From contig NZ_QGTW01000015.1 in the NCBI RefSeq assembly GCF_003182355.1, forward strand, positions 78,111 through 142,110: a DNA stretch of 64,000 nt, read 5' to 3'. The translations under genes were made by a program, and so were the position numbers. Positions within the stretch are counted from its first letter, which is position 1; the number at the start of each line of letters is the position of its first letter. The notes under the pieces are model-generated. The model was not told where the DNA came from. It did not search any database and worked only from the letters and a program-made list of their open reading frames with translations. This stretch comes from Cytobacillus oceanisediminis. Lineage in GTDB: Bacteria > Bacillota > Bacilli > Bacillales > Cytobacillaceae. Shown here piece after piece: positions 25,648-33,475 of this stretch.

Positions 25648-26652
25648 TTACTTCACTTCTAGAATTGTTTCATATAGATCATACTGTTCAGGCTTGAGGC
25701 TATCTTTGATCGCAGGCTGCATTTTTTCACGGAAGGCATCCTGATCAACATCGACAAACTCCATTCCTTCACTTTCCAGCTCAGACTCTATCTTTGAAAT
25801 TTCTTCATCATAAAGTTTCTCTCCAAATGCTTGTGCTTCTGCAGCTGCTTCAGTTACAGCTTTTTTCTGTTCATCATTAAGGGCCTCAAACTGTTTGTTG
25901 CCAACTAGAATATAAATCCAGGAATATACATGCTCTGTACGATTCACATATTTTTGTACTTCATACAATCCACCGCTCTGAATTAAGTCCACAGGGTTTT
26001 CCTGTCCTTTGATAACTCCTTGCTGTAAGCCAGTGAATACTTCATTGAAGTCCATAACCTGCGGTTTAGCACCTGCTTCTTCCCAAACCTTCAGGAACAG
26101 TGGAACATTTGGCACACGCATTGAAAAACCTTTTAAATCTGATGGTGACTCAATAGGCTCACTTGAAGTTAAATTACGCGGAGCACGTGTATGATAATAC
26201 AAAGGAGTCAATCCAACTTTTTCAGTGATTTCCTTTTCAATCTCTTCACCGATTTCCCCTTCTACAACCTTTTTCACATGGTCAAGATCGCGGAAGGCAT
26301 ACGGAACTGCCATCAAAGCAGCTTTAGGCGCCCAGTTTTGCATGGTTTCACCGGAAATGACCATGTCAGCGGTACCCGCCTTAATCGCATTAATTGTATC
26401 CGTTTCTCCGCCAAGAGAGTTATTAGGGAAAATTTGAATTTCAATTTGACCGTCTGTTTTTTCACTAACTAGATCTGCAAATTCCTCAGCTGTTTTATGC
26501 CAAATATGATTTTCATCTGCCAAGTGGCCAAACTTCCACTTGATTACCTCTCCTTCTTGCTTCTCTCCGCTTGCACCATTTGAACCGCCTGAACCACAAG
26601 CACTAAGCATCAATGTCGCTGCTAAAACACCAGATAACCACTTTATTTTCAT
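25648..26652 (-). CDS. TRAP transporter substrate-binding lipoprotein (DctP)
   Basis: 334 residues. A lipoprotein signal with lipobox LSAC (Cys19) is followed by a Gly/Ser tether, so it is anchored outside the membrane. The DctP fold is recognisable by KFGHLADENHIWHKTAEEFA, IFPNNSLGGETDTINAIKAG, and the carboxylate-binding arginine region GFSMRVPNVPLFLKVWEEAG; the Arg clamps the substrate carboxylate in known family members. This fits a sugar acid. It feeds the DctQM permease encoded directly downstream. Confidence 0.93.
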   Translation of the reverse strand: MKIKWLSGVLAATLMLSACGSGGSNGASGEKQEGEVIKWKFGHLADENHIWHKTAEEFADLVSEKTDGQIEIQIFPNNSLGGETDTINAIKAGTADMVISGETMQNWAPKAALMAVPYAFRDLDHVKKVVEGEIGEEIEKEITEKVGLTPLYYHTRAPRNLTSSEPIESPSDLKGFSMRVPNVPLFLKVWEEAGAKPQVMDFNEVFTGLQQGVIKGQENPVDLIQSGGLYEVQKYVNRTEHVYSWIYILVGNKQFEALNDEQKKAVTEAAAEAQAFGEKLYDEEISKIESELESEGMEFVDVDQDAFREKMQPAIKDSLKPEQYDLYETILEVK

Positions 26653-26679
26653 TGTTTTTCTCCCCTTTTTACTATAGAT

Positions 26680-27255
26680 TTAGTTTGTTAAAAACTGATG
26701 TACCGTTGAAGCAATCGTTATCCCTTTTCCAAGGTTTCTTTCTTCATTCGAATTTCTTTCTGATAAACTATCAATAATCGCTGCATCTAAAATAAGATGT
26801 GCAGCTTGATCAAACTGATTCCCAAGCGGCTGAATCGTATCCGGTTCACCTGAAAGACGGTATTTCGTTGCCGCAGGTATGTGCATTCCTCCGGTAAAGC
26901 ACGGTTGATTGATAGCTTCTTTATTAGTCGTTATCAGAAATACTTTTGCCCCTGATTTGGAGGCGTTTTCAGAAAAACTTATTGTTTGCCCTGTTTTGGC
27001 TGATCCAGACAAGACTATTAATATATCATTCTCTTGAATTGCCGGGGTGGTAGTTTCCCCCAATACATAGACAGTCTTCCCGCTATGCATAAGACGTATG
27101 GCAATGGCCTTCACAACCAGTCCTGAACGCCCTTCACCTGTAAAGAAAAAACGTTTATCTTCCTTTAAAAGCTTAACAAACGATTCATAGTCTTCAGGAA
27201 CGACATTCGAGCAAACTGCCTTCATTTCTTCAAGAACTTTAAGTACAGTATTCAT
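26680..27255 (-). CDS. hxlB: 6-phospho-3-hexuloisomerase-like SIS protein
   Basis: 191 residues with a single SIS domain: FFFTGEGRSGLVVKAIAIRLMHSG, LIVLSGSAKTGQT and FLITTNKEA are the phosphosugar-binding strands and loops, and the C-terminal QFDQAAHLILDAAIIDSL is typical of PHI. It should interconvert 3-hexulose-6-phosphate and fructose-6-phosphate. ATG 27255 has GAGGTG upstream; the longer frame is unlikely. Its usual partner, HxlA, is encoded at the far end of the same operon but is broken, so this enzyme may be an orphan or act on another keto-hexose phosphate. Confidence 0.82.
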   Translation of the reverse strand: MNTVLKVLEEMKAVCSNVVPEDYESFVKLLKEDKRFFFTGEGRSGLVVKAIAIRLMHSGKTVYVLGETTTPAIQENDILIVLSGSAKTGQTISFSENASKSGAKVFLITTNKEAINQPCFTGGMHIPAATKYRLSGEPDTIQPLGNQFDQAAHLILDAAIIDSLSERNSNEERNLGKGITIASTVHQFLTN

Positions 27256-27265
27256 TGCCCACCTC

Positions 27266-28222
27266 TTATCTCTCAATGATGAGCTCATCATCAATAAATG
27301 CGTTCACTTCATTTAAATAAGGTAGCCCCTCATTATCCCCAGAGACTGTTGTCACTAATGCCCCAACTCCATTAGCAAATTTGAGAAGCCTTTCCTTACT
27401 GAATCCGTTTAGCCAACCATATACATATCCTGCATCAAATCCATCCCCTGCACCTACCGTATCAATAGGAGTAACCAGGAAACTTTCTGCCCGAGTCCAT
27501 TTACCATCCCGGAATAGTTTTGATCCGTTTGCACCATCTTTAATTACCAAGTCTTTAATCCCATATTCCCTCGCGAACATAGCAAGTTCATCTTCTGCTT
27601 CCATTCCACTAATTAACCTAATCTCATCCAATCCGGTCAGTAAAATATCAACATGGGGAAAAATACTATTATAAGCTTTTCTTGCTTCTTCAATTGACCA
27701 AAGCTTAAGCCTGATATTTGGGTCGAAAGAAATCGGGATATTTTTACGTTTTGCTACTTCAATAATTTTTTTTGTAATTTCTATATTCTTCGGATCAATA
27801 GCCAGGAAAACTCCTGTTAAATGCACCAGGTCAACTTCCTCCAAAAGTCTTTCATGGATCATATCTGGTGCCATAGTCAGAATAGGTGAGTTGTATCGGT
27901 AATAGTACGTTTTTCCGGATCCATCTTCATTGATTTCCTTAAAATTAAGTGAAGTCGGACAACCATTCACGAACTCTACACCCGATACATCTACCCCTTC
28001 TCCTCTTGTGAAGTTATATATGACTCTGCCAAACTCATCTTCCCCCAGCCTGCTAATCCACTTACTGCCTAAACCAAGCCTTGCACATCCGATTGCGAAG
28101 TTCAGTTCTGCACCGCCCACCTTACGTTCAAACTGGGTGACATATCTAAGTGGTCCTTTTACAGCTGGGTTCAGTGTTATCATGGCATCTCCGATTGTTA
28201 AAACTTTGAATGGTGATGACAT
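27266..28222 (-). CDS. kdgK: 2-keto-3-deoxygluconate kinase, PfkB family
   Basis: 318-residue ribokinase-type kinase. The substrate region is KVGGAELNFAIGCARLGL and the catalytic/anion hole is IDTVGAGDGFDAGYVYG with the general base Asp. KYYYRYNSP-like TYYYRYNSPILTM and SFDPNIRLKLW are typical of KDG kinases, so it most likely converts KDG to KDPG for the aldolase of the same operon. ATG 28222 has AGGAGA seven bases upstream. It starts only 19 bases after the LacI gene, on the same transcript. Confidence 0.9.
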   Translation of the reverse strand: MSSPFKVLTIGDAMITLNPAVKGPLRYVTQFERKVGGAELNFAIGCARLGLGSKWISRLGEDEFGRVIYNFTRGEGVDVSGVEFVNGCPTSLNFKEINEDGSGKTYYYRYNSPILTMAPDMIHERLLEEVDLVHLTGVFLAIDPKNIEITKKIIEVAKRKNIPISFDPNIRLKLWSIEEARKAYNSIFPHVDILLTGLDEIRLISGMEAEDELAMFAREYGIKDLVIKDGANGSKLFRDGKWTRAESFLVTPIDTVGAGDGFDAGYVYGWLNGFSKERLLKFANGVGALVTTVSGDNEGLPYLNEVNAFIDDELIIER

Positions 28223-28241
28223 TATTTTCTCTCCTAACACT

Positions 28242-29246
28242 CTATAAAGATTCCCGCTTAACTAAAGCAGGAGCGTATCTTTTAATCTCGTATTGTTCCT
28301 CAAAGTGAGGATTTGAAATTAAGTCTAATAAAACAGAAGCAGCATCGTTGCCAATTTCAAAAGTTGGCTGTTTGATGGCTGTTATCGGTGTTGCCGAAAT
28401 TTCCAAAAAATCAGAGTCATCTACCGCGATAACGCTTACATCTTCAGGTACTTTTAATTTCTTTTTTCTTAAAAACTTCAAAAGTTCAATGAGCGAAAGA
28501 TCGTTTGTAGCAAAAAATGCCTCTGGAGTTTCTTCATTCAGCCACATTTTTTCCAGTTCAGGGATAATGTCTTTTCGTTCTGCCGCAATAATCCAATCAT
28601 CATTTACATGCAAACCATTTTGTTTCAGCGTTTTTTTGTATCCATTTATCCGTTCAATCCGGGGTGTCACTTTTTGGCTTACAGACATGGATACCAGCCC
28701 AATTTTCCCATGGCCTTTTTGGATGATTTGCTGAACGGCAATCTCAGCTGCTCTCTCATTATCCAAAAGCAATGTGGGATAAATGGTTTTATCAAGCTTT
28801 CTATCCACAAAAACAATAGGAAAATTTGAATGCTTTAGACGTTTATATTGATCTTCATTTCCGATGGTCGGAAAGATAATCAGACCATCAACCTGTTTAG
28901 CTAAAAGCATATCAATGTATGCACGTTCTTTTTCCGGATTATCATCTGCGTTGCAGACAAACAAATGAAAATCATTTTTTTCGCAGACATCTTCAATGGC
29001 CCTGATAATTTCTGTCGAAAATGTATGCAGTATGTTGGCAACGATCACTCCAATGGTTGATGACTTCTTTTGCTTCAAACTTTTAGCTACGAAATTGGGT
29101 ATATACCCCAGCTCGCGAATGGCTTCTTCAATGCGCAGCTTAGTGGATTCTGCCATATACTCGTATCGATTATTAATGTACTGTGAAACTGTACTCTTTG
29201 ATACTCCTGCTTTTTGCGCAACGTCTAACATCGTTATTTTTTTCAT
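28242..29246 (-). CDS. kdgR: LacI-family transcriptional regulator of the sugar-acid operon
   Basis: 334 residues. The N-terminal LacI helix-turn-helix is ITMLDVAQKAGVSKSTVSQYINN, followed by the hinge helix (GYIPNFVAKSLKQKKS) and a periplasmic-binding-protein-like effector domain. Start ATG 29246 has AGGAAA upstream; the longer frame from 29264 overlaps the ribosome site. As first gene of the operon and with LacI-type palindromes in its own leader, it probably represses the whole cluster and itself; KDG or KDPG is the likely inducer by analogy with B. subtilis KdgR. Confidence 0.9.
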   Translation of the reverse strand: MKKITMLDVAQKAGVSKSTVSQYINNRYEYMAESTKLRIEEAIRELGYIPNFVAKSLKQKKSSTIGVIVANILHTFSTEIIRAIEDVCEKNDFHLFVCNADDNPEKERAYIDMLLAKQVDGLIIFPTIGNEDQYKRLKHSNFPIVFVDRKLDKTIYPTLLLDNERAAEIAVQQIIQKGHGKIGLVSMSVSQKVTPRIERINGYKKTLKQNGLHVNDDWIIAAERKDIIPELEKMWLNEETPEAFFATNDLSLIELLKFLRKKKLKVPEDVSVIAVDDSDFLEISATPITAIKQPTFEIGNDAASVLLDLISNPHFEEQYEIKRYAPALVKRESL

Positions 29247-29262
29247 GTGACTTTCCTCTCGC

Positions 29263-29301
29263 AAAACCGATTTTGGTAAATCGGTTTAGTAAACCGGTTT
29301 A
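29263..29301. promoter_or_regulatory. Three LacI-type operators ahead of kdgR
   Basis: TAAACCGGTTTA (29290-29301, perfect 12-base palindrome), TAAATCGGTTTA (29277-29288) and AAACCGATTT (29264-29273) have centres about 13-14 bases apart. They lie between the -10 box and the start codon, where bound repressor would block transcription. Central CG with A/T-rich arms is the LacI-family pattern. Confidence 0.75.
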
Positions 29302-29306
29302 GTGAA

Positions 29307-29335
29307 AGTATAAATGAAAACCTTTTCAAAATCAA
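29307..29335 (-). promoter_or_regulatory. Promoter of the kdgR-uxu operon with cre-like spacer
   Basis: On the minus strand TTGATT (29335-29330) and TATACT (29312-29307) are separated by exactly 17 bases. The spacer contains TTGAAAAGGTTTTCAT, which differs from the CcpA cre consensus WTGNAANCGNWNNCAW only at the central C, so carbon catabolite repression at this promoter is plausible. Confidence 0.65.
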
Positions 29336-29460
29336 TACCAAATTTCAGAATTATTATTAAAGTCTATTCATTTTGAAATTCAGACAACTTCCACTTCAAA
29401 GATTGTCTGTGTTCCACTTTTCCAAAGCCCAGATTCAAGCCAAATAAAAGAAAAAACATA

Positions 29461-29497
29461 AAAAAAAGGCCGCCACTCCATAACGGAATGGCGGCCA
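29461..29497 (-). terminator. Terminator after the FAD oxidoreductase remnant
   Basis: On the minus strand GGCCGCCATTCC pairs with GGAGTGGCGGCC (mismatches near the loop), followed by eight T residues. It isolates the remnant from the kdgR operon. Confidence 0.88.
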
Positions 29498-29516
29498 TCT
29501 CTTACTTCTTATAATA

Positions 29517-29952
29517 TTACTTCATCAAATCATGATCCACATAACGCTCGCCGTTTAATTCACTGATTACATTAATGGCAACCTTTGCACCGTCTCCAGC
29601 CGTAATGATCGTATGGACACTCACACCGGCAATCGTTCCTGCTGCCCAGATGCCTTCTACATTCGTTTTGCCTTCAGCATCAACATTTAAAACTGTTTTA
29701 ATGCGCGGCTCTGTACCAGGCTTTGTTTTCAATCCTGCTTTTTCAGCAAGGTCTATTGAAAGCCGGCTGCTACAATTACATGCTTAGCTGAATATGTATT
29801 CTCACCTGCTGTAACAGTAATGCCTTCATCAGCTTTTTCAATGTTTTCAACAGTCGCTTCTATGATCTCTGCTCCAAATTTCTCTGCTTGCTTTTTGCCT
29901 GTTTCAACTAGTTCCGGACCTGTAATTTCCATTACTCCATAATGGTTTTCAA
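29517..29952 (-). pseudogene. Thioredoxin-reductase-like FAD oxidoreductase, N-terminally deleted and frameshifted
   Basis: The sequence begins abruptly with RVENHYGVMEITGPELVETG directly after the stop codon of the upstream gene. It lacks the GxGxxG FAD-binding start of the family and runs to HVIVAAGF. There the frame is lost (one T short in GGCTTT-CAATAGAC, about 29755) and resumes as IDLAEKAGLKTKPGTEP through GIWAAGTIAGVSVHTIITAGDGAKVA to the stop at 29517. Both parts match consecutive pieces of short TrxB-like oxidoreductases. With the first domain missing it cannot bind FAD. Confidence 0.7.
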
Positions 29953-29954
29953 CC

Positions 29955-30185
29955 CTAATCTTCGTCTTTAATATCACGGTCCTCTGGTATAGGCTCATTT
30001 AAGATTTCTTCAACAAGCTCTTTATATTTCTCCATCTGCTTCAAATGGGAGTTAAACTGTTCCTTATAAACCAGACACTGCTTCCCGTCATGGATAGCGC
30101 GAATCTTTTTTTGCTGAATCAGGCTTTCTACGTATGCTTCAGGATAGGATAAATACTCTGCGGTTTCTTTAATGGTAAGGTACAT
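29955..30185 (-). CDS. Excisionase/MerR-like helix-turn-helix small protein
   Basis: 76 residues. MYLTIKETAEYLSYPEAYVESLIQQKKIRAIHDG is a winged-helix excisionase-type (HTH_17) domain, followed by a charged helix (SHLKQMEKYKELVEEIL) and an acidic tail. Such proteins are DNA-binding regulators or adaptors; no recombinase gene is nearby, so a phage role is unlikely. ATG 30185 has AAGGA nine bases upstream; upstream in-frame ATGs lack one. The stop codon abuts the broken oxidoreductase, suggesting a deletion joined the two. Confidence 0.75.
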   Translation of the reverse strand: MYLTIKETAEYLSYPEAYVESLIQQKKIRAIHDGKQCLVYKEQFNSHLKQMEKYKELVEEILNEPIPEDRDIKDED

Positions 30186-30409
30186 GTAAATCATTCCTTT
30201 TTTATTTTCGTCTATTATTCTCAGCTGCCAATTTACAGGCACTGGAAGACTCTTTCAAAATCATATAAAATAATACCTGTATATACTATTTTTAGAATGC
30301 TAATATCTTTTCTATTATACAGCTATAATGGAGGAATAAAAAATTAACTTATTTGACTGAATACCAGCCCTCCTTTCAGCCAAATAGAGAACAGGAGGAT
30401 GACAAGCTT

Positions 30410-32068
30410 ATGAATAAGAAAAGGTTATTGGGCTTCTATATTTTTGTAAGCCTAGTGTGGGTATTTGGAACCAACTACCTCTTAGACTTGCTTGAACCTT
30501 CTTCTCTTGCTTTTTACCTTAAAAGGGGTAAAGAATTTCTGTATATTTTGGTTACAGGATGGCTGCTCTATTATTTTATGGGCAAAAGAGAAGAGCTCAA
30601 TGCTTCCAGGGAGGATGAAAAACGGCTTTCCACTTTAATCAATTCCATGGTGGACTTTGTTAATTTTAAAGATGGAGAAGGTCGCTGGATTGAATCCAAT
30701 GAATTCGGCCTAAAATTATTCAACCTTGAAAATGTGGACTATAAAGGCAAGAAAGACTCGGAGCTTGCTGAACATACTGATTTTTATGCTGACGCACTTC
30801 GGTACTGTGAGGCATCAGATGAAGAGGCGTGGAAAAACGGGAAAATCACCCGCCTGGAAGAAGTCATTCCCTTGCCTGATGGGACAGAAAAGACCTTTGA
30901 CACGATTAAGGTGCCCCTTTTCCATTCAGACGGAAGCCGTAAAGGCCTCGTGATTATCGGGCGTGATATCACGGAAAGAAAACGAGTGGAAAAATTGCTC
31001 GAAGAAAGCCAGCAGCAATACAAATCACTGTTTGAATACAATACAGAAATTGTCTATATGACTGATCTTGATGGAACCATCATGAAGGTGAACCCTCAAT
31101 TTAAAGCAGTAACAGGCTATAGCCCTGAAGAAACGCTCGGTAAAAATATTTATGATATTTCTCCTGACCGTTTTAAAGAGAAAGTGAAAGAAGATTTAAC
31201 ATCGATTCTTGAACATAAAAAGCCAAGAACCTGTGAATTTGAGTTTAGGCATAAGAATGGCGGCCAAATAACCTTACAATGCACTGCCCTGCCAATTATC
31301 GTCAACGGGCAAATTGCAGGAATCATCGGCTATGGCAAAGATGTGACAAAGCTTCGGCAGGCAGAGGAAAGATTGCGCCGAACAGAAAAGCTTTCCGTTG
31401 TAGGGGAGTTGTCTGCAAGTGTTGCCCATGAAATCAGAAATCCGCTGACCTCCTTAAAAGGTTTCGTACAGCTGATGCAGCTGGAGGATGAAAAACATCA
31501 ATTCTATTATCAAATCATGCAGGAAGAGCTGGACCGTATTAACCATATTGTCGGCGAGCTGCTGCTGCTGGCTAAGCCGCAGGACATTTGTTTTACAAAA
31601 GCAGACATCCAGACTATTCTGTTTAATGTGATTTCACTTCTAAAAACAGAAGCCAGCATGCATAGTGTTGAAATTGAATTTTTGCTAAAATCCGATGTAT
31701 TCATGATTGAATGCGAACCAAACCAGTTAAAACAGCTCTTTATTAATATTATTAAAAATGCCATTGAAGCTTCTAATGAAGGAGGCAAGGTGGTCATTAC
31801 GCTCCTGTCTGAAGATGAACAGGTTACCATCCTTGTGAAGGACGATGGCTGCGGCATGTCAGAAGAACGGCTAAACCGGATCGGCGAACCTTTTTACTCC
31901 TCCAAGGAAAAAGGAACCGGCCTCGGCCTTACTGTCAGCTTCAAAATCGTGCAATCCCATAACGGATCCATCCATTTTAATAGCGAAAAAGGAAATGGAA
32001 CCGAGGCAGTCATTAAGCTGCCTGTTAGAAAGCAAACTCCCGTTGTGGAAGCAGAATTGACGATCTAA
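30410..32068 (+). CDS. Membrane PAS-domain sensor histidine kinase (KinE-like)
   Basis: 552 residues. Two membrane helices (about 4-25 and 44-63) enclose a very short outside loop, so it senses in the membrane or cytoplasm. Two PAS domains follow (from LINSMVDFVNFKDGEG and from SLFEYNTEIVYMTDLDG). The HisKA box VVGELSASVAHEIRNPLTSL and ATPase motifs NIIKNAIEA, VKDDGCGM and KGTGLGLTV come last. No response regulator is adjacent, as for the B. subtilis sporulation kinases that feed Spo0F. The TTG at 30353 is in frame but ATG 30410 has AGGAGG upstream (11-base spacing). Confidence 0.88.
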   Translation: MNKKRLLGFYIFVSLVWVFGTNYLLDLLEPSSLAFYLKRGKEFLYILVTGWLLYYFMGKREELNASREDEKRLSTLINSMVDFVNFKDGEGRWIESNEFGLKLFNLENVDYKGKKDSELAEHTDFYADALRYCEASDEEAWKNGKITRLEEVIPLPDGTEKTFDTIKVPLFHSDGSRKGLVIIGRDITERKRVEKLLEESQQQYKSLFEYNTEIVYMTDLDGTIMKVNPQFKAVTGYSPEETLGKNIYDISPDRFKEKVKEDLTSILEHKKPRTCEFEFRHKNGGQITLQCTALPIIVNGQIAGIIGYGKDVTKLRQAEERLRRTEKLSVVGELSASVAHEIRNPLTSLKGFVQLMQLEDEKHQFYYQIMQEELDRINHIVGELLLLAKPQDICFTKADIQTILFNVISLLKTEASMHSVEIEFLLKSDVFMIECEPNQLKQLFINIIKNAIEASNEGGKVVITLLSEDEQVTILVKDDGCGMSEERLNRIGEPFYSSKEKGTGLGLTVSFKIVQSHNGSIHFNSEKGNGTEAVIKLPVRKQTPVVEAELTI

Positions 32069-32073
32069 ACAAG

Positions 32074-32119
32074 AAAAGAGCGATTTCAATCAAACGTTTG
32101 ATTGAAAATCGCTCTTTTT
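32074..32119 (+). terminator. Terminator of the PAS kinase gene, built on a shared palindrome
   Basis: AAAGAGCGATTTCAATCAAACG pairs with the following CGTTTGATTGAAAATCGCTCTTT (one bulge), then a T run. The central 24 bases, 32084-32107, are a palindrome whose core CAATCAAACGTTTGATTG also occurs at 44.08 kb. Confidence 0.88.
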
Positions 32120-32195
32120 AATATCCTATGAAGTTGATATGTTGATGATGTTTGCTTTAACAATGGAAATCCAGAGTGTAATTTAAAGGAAATTC

Positions 32196-32275
32196 CGTTT
32201 TATCAACGAAATTGGAAGATATATCAACGAAAAATTTAATATTTCAACGAAAATCCGTTTTTATCAACGAATCTC
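32196..32275. repeat. Intergenic array, 20-21 bp period (array D)
   Basis: ATCAACGAA or TTCAACGAA occurs with CAACGA at 32204, 32225, 32245 and 32265 (spacing 21, 20, 20). The reverse complement is TTCGTTGATA, identical to the unit of array A at 1057-1107. It lies between convergent genes, after the kinase terminator and before the TelA stop. Confidence 0.75.
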
Positions 32276-32299
32276 AGAAATCTTCCCCTGACTCAGCCG

Positions 32300-33475
32300 C
32301 TAGCTCCCCTTAATCTCCAGCAGCTTCTGCCTTAAATCGCTTTCCATGTTGGCGAGATCATGCTCAGCCTGGCGGCGTTTGTTCCGGCCTTCTTCCTGGA
32401 TCCTCAAAGTCTCTTCAAGAGTGGAAATCAGATTCTCCTGCGTTTTCTTTAATGTTTCAATATCAACAATGCCGCGCTCATTTTCACGTGCTGTCTCAAT
32501 GGTATTCATTTTCAGCATTTCGGCATTTTTCAAAAGAAGATCATTCGTTGTTTTCGAAACTTTCTTCTGGGCTTCTACCGCATGGCGCTGGCGGAGCAGT
32601 GTCAGTGCGATCGCCACCTGGTTTTTCCAAAGCGGAATGGCCGTCATGATGGACGACTGGATTTTTTCCACCAATGCCTGGTTCGTGTTTTGGATCAGGC
32701 GGATTTGAGGCGCACTTTGAATCGTGATTTCACGGCTTAGCTTCAGGTCATAAAGACGCTTATCCAGGCGGTCCGCAAACTGAATCATGTCATTTACTTC
32801 CTGGAACTTCATCTGGTCATTTGTTTCCTCTGCCTTCTTCTTAAGCTCCGGAATGGTCTGATCATGAAGCTCTTCAAGCTTCAGCTCACCTGCCGCAATA
32901 TATACATTTAATGCATGGAAATACTCTTTATTATTTTCATAGAGCTTATCAAGCATGACTATATCGGAAAGAAGGAGGTTCTTGCTTCGCTCCAGCTTCA
33001 CGCTAATCCGGTCAATCTGCGCTCCTGTTTTCTGATACTTGGATAGCACTTCCTGCACAGACCCCGACAGTTTCCCAAACATCCGTGCCAAAAAAGAGGC
33101 TTTCTCCGGCTTCAGCTCGTCAGGGTTAACATCATTAAATTTCTTCATTAAATCATTAATAATCTCCCCCACTTCGCCGACGTCCTTTTTTTGGACATGC
33201 TCCAGCATCGTATGGGAAAAAGATAATAGCTTTGACTGGGCCGGCGTTCCATAAGAAATCATCGCCTGATGATTGGCCGGGTCAATTTGCTTGGCCAGCT
33301 GATGAGCCTTTTCCCGATTTTCTTCTGGAATGACATCAATCAGCCTTGTCCTCTTTTCCTCCCGGGACGGTGAAGAAACAAGCTCCTGCTTTTCCCCAAA
33401 TGGGTCTGCCAACAGGTCATTCATTAAGTTCGCACTATTTGTATTTTTTAACAGGGACGGATTTTCTTCAGTCAT
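32300..33475 (-). CDS. yaaN: Toxic anion resistance (TelA/KlaA, YaaN-type) protein
   Basis: 391 residues, soluble and almost entirely helical with coiled-coil stretches (for example LEELHDQTIPELKKKAEETN). The TelA family block LSGSVQEVLSKYQKTGAQIDRISVKLERSKNLLLSDIVMLD lies near residue 135, and QVAIALTLLRQRHAVEAQKKV near residue 285. Family members are linked to tellurite and cell-envelope stress; mechanism unknown. Its ATG overlaps the xpaC stop codon by four bases, the same pair as xpaC-yaaN in B. subtilis. Confidence 0.92.
   Translation of the reverse strand: MTEENPSLLKNTNSANLMNDLLADPFGEKQELVSSPSREEKRTRLIDVIPEENREKAHQLAKQIDPANHQAMISYGTPAQSKLLSFSHTMLEHVQKKDVGEVGEIINDLMKKFNDVNPDELKPEKASFLARMFGKLSGSVQEVLSKYQKTGAQIDRISVKLERSKNLLLSDIVMLDKLYENNKEYFHALNVYIAAGELKLEELHDQTIPELKKKAEETNDQMKFQEVNDMIQFADRLDKRLYDLKLSREITIQSAPQIRLIQNTNQALVEKIQSSIMTAIPLWKNQVAIALTLLRQRHAVEAQKKVSKTTNDLLLKNAEMLKMNTIETARENERGIVDIETLKKTQENLISTLEETLRIQEEGRNKRRQAEHDLANMESDLRQKLLEIKGS

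Noticed and set aside
29955..30185. Phage excisionase with integrated element
   Set aside because: The domain is excisionase-like, but no integrase, attachment repeats or phage genes are nearby.
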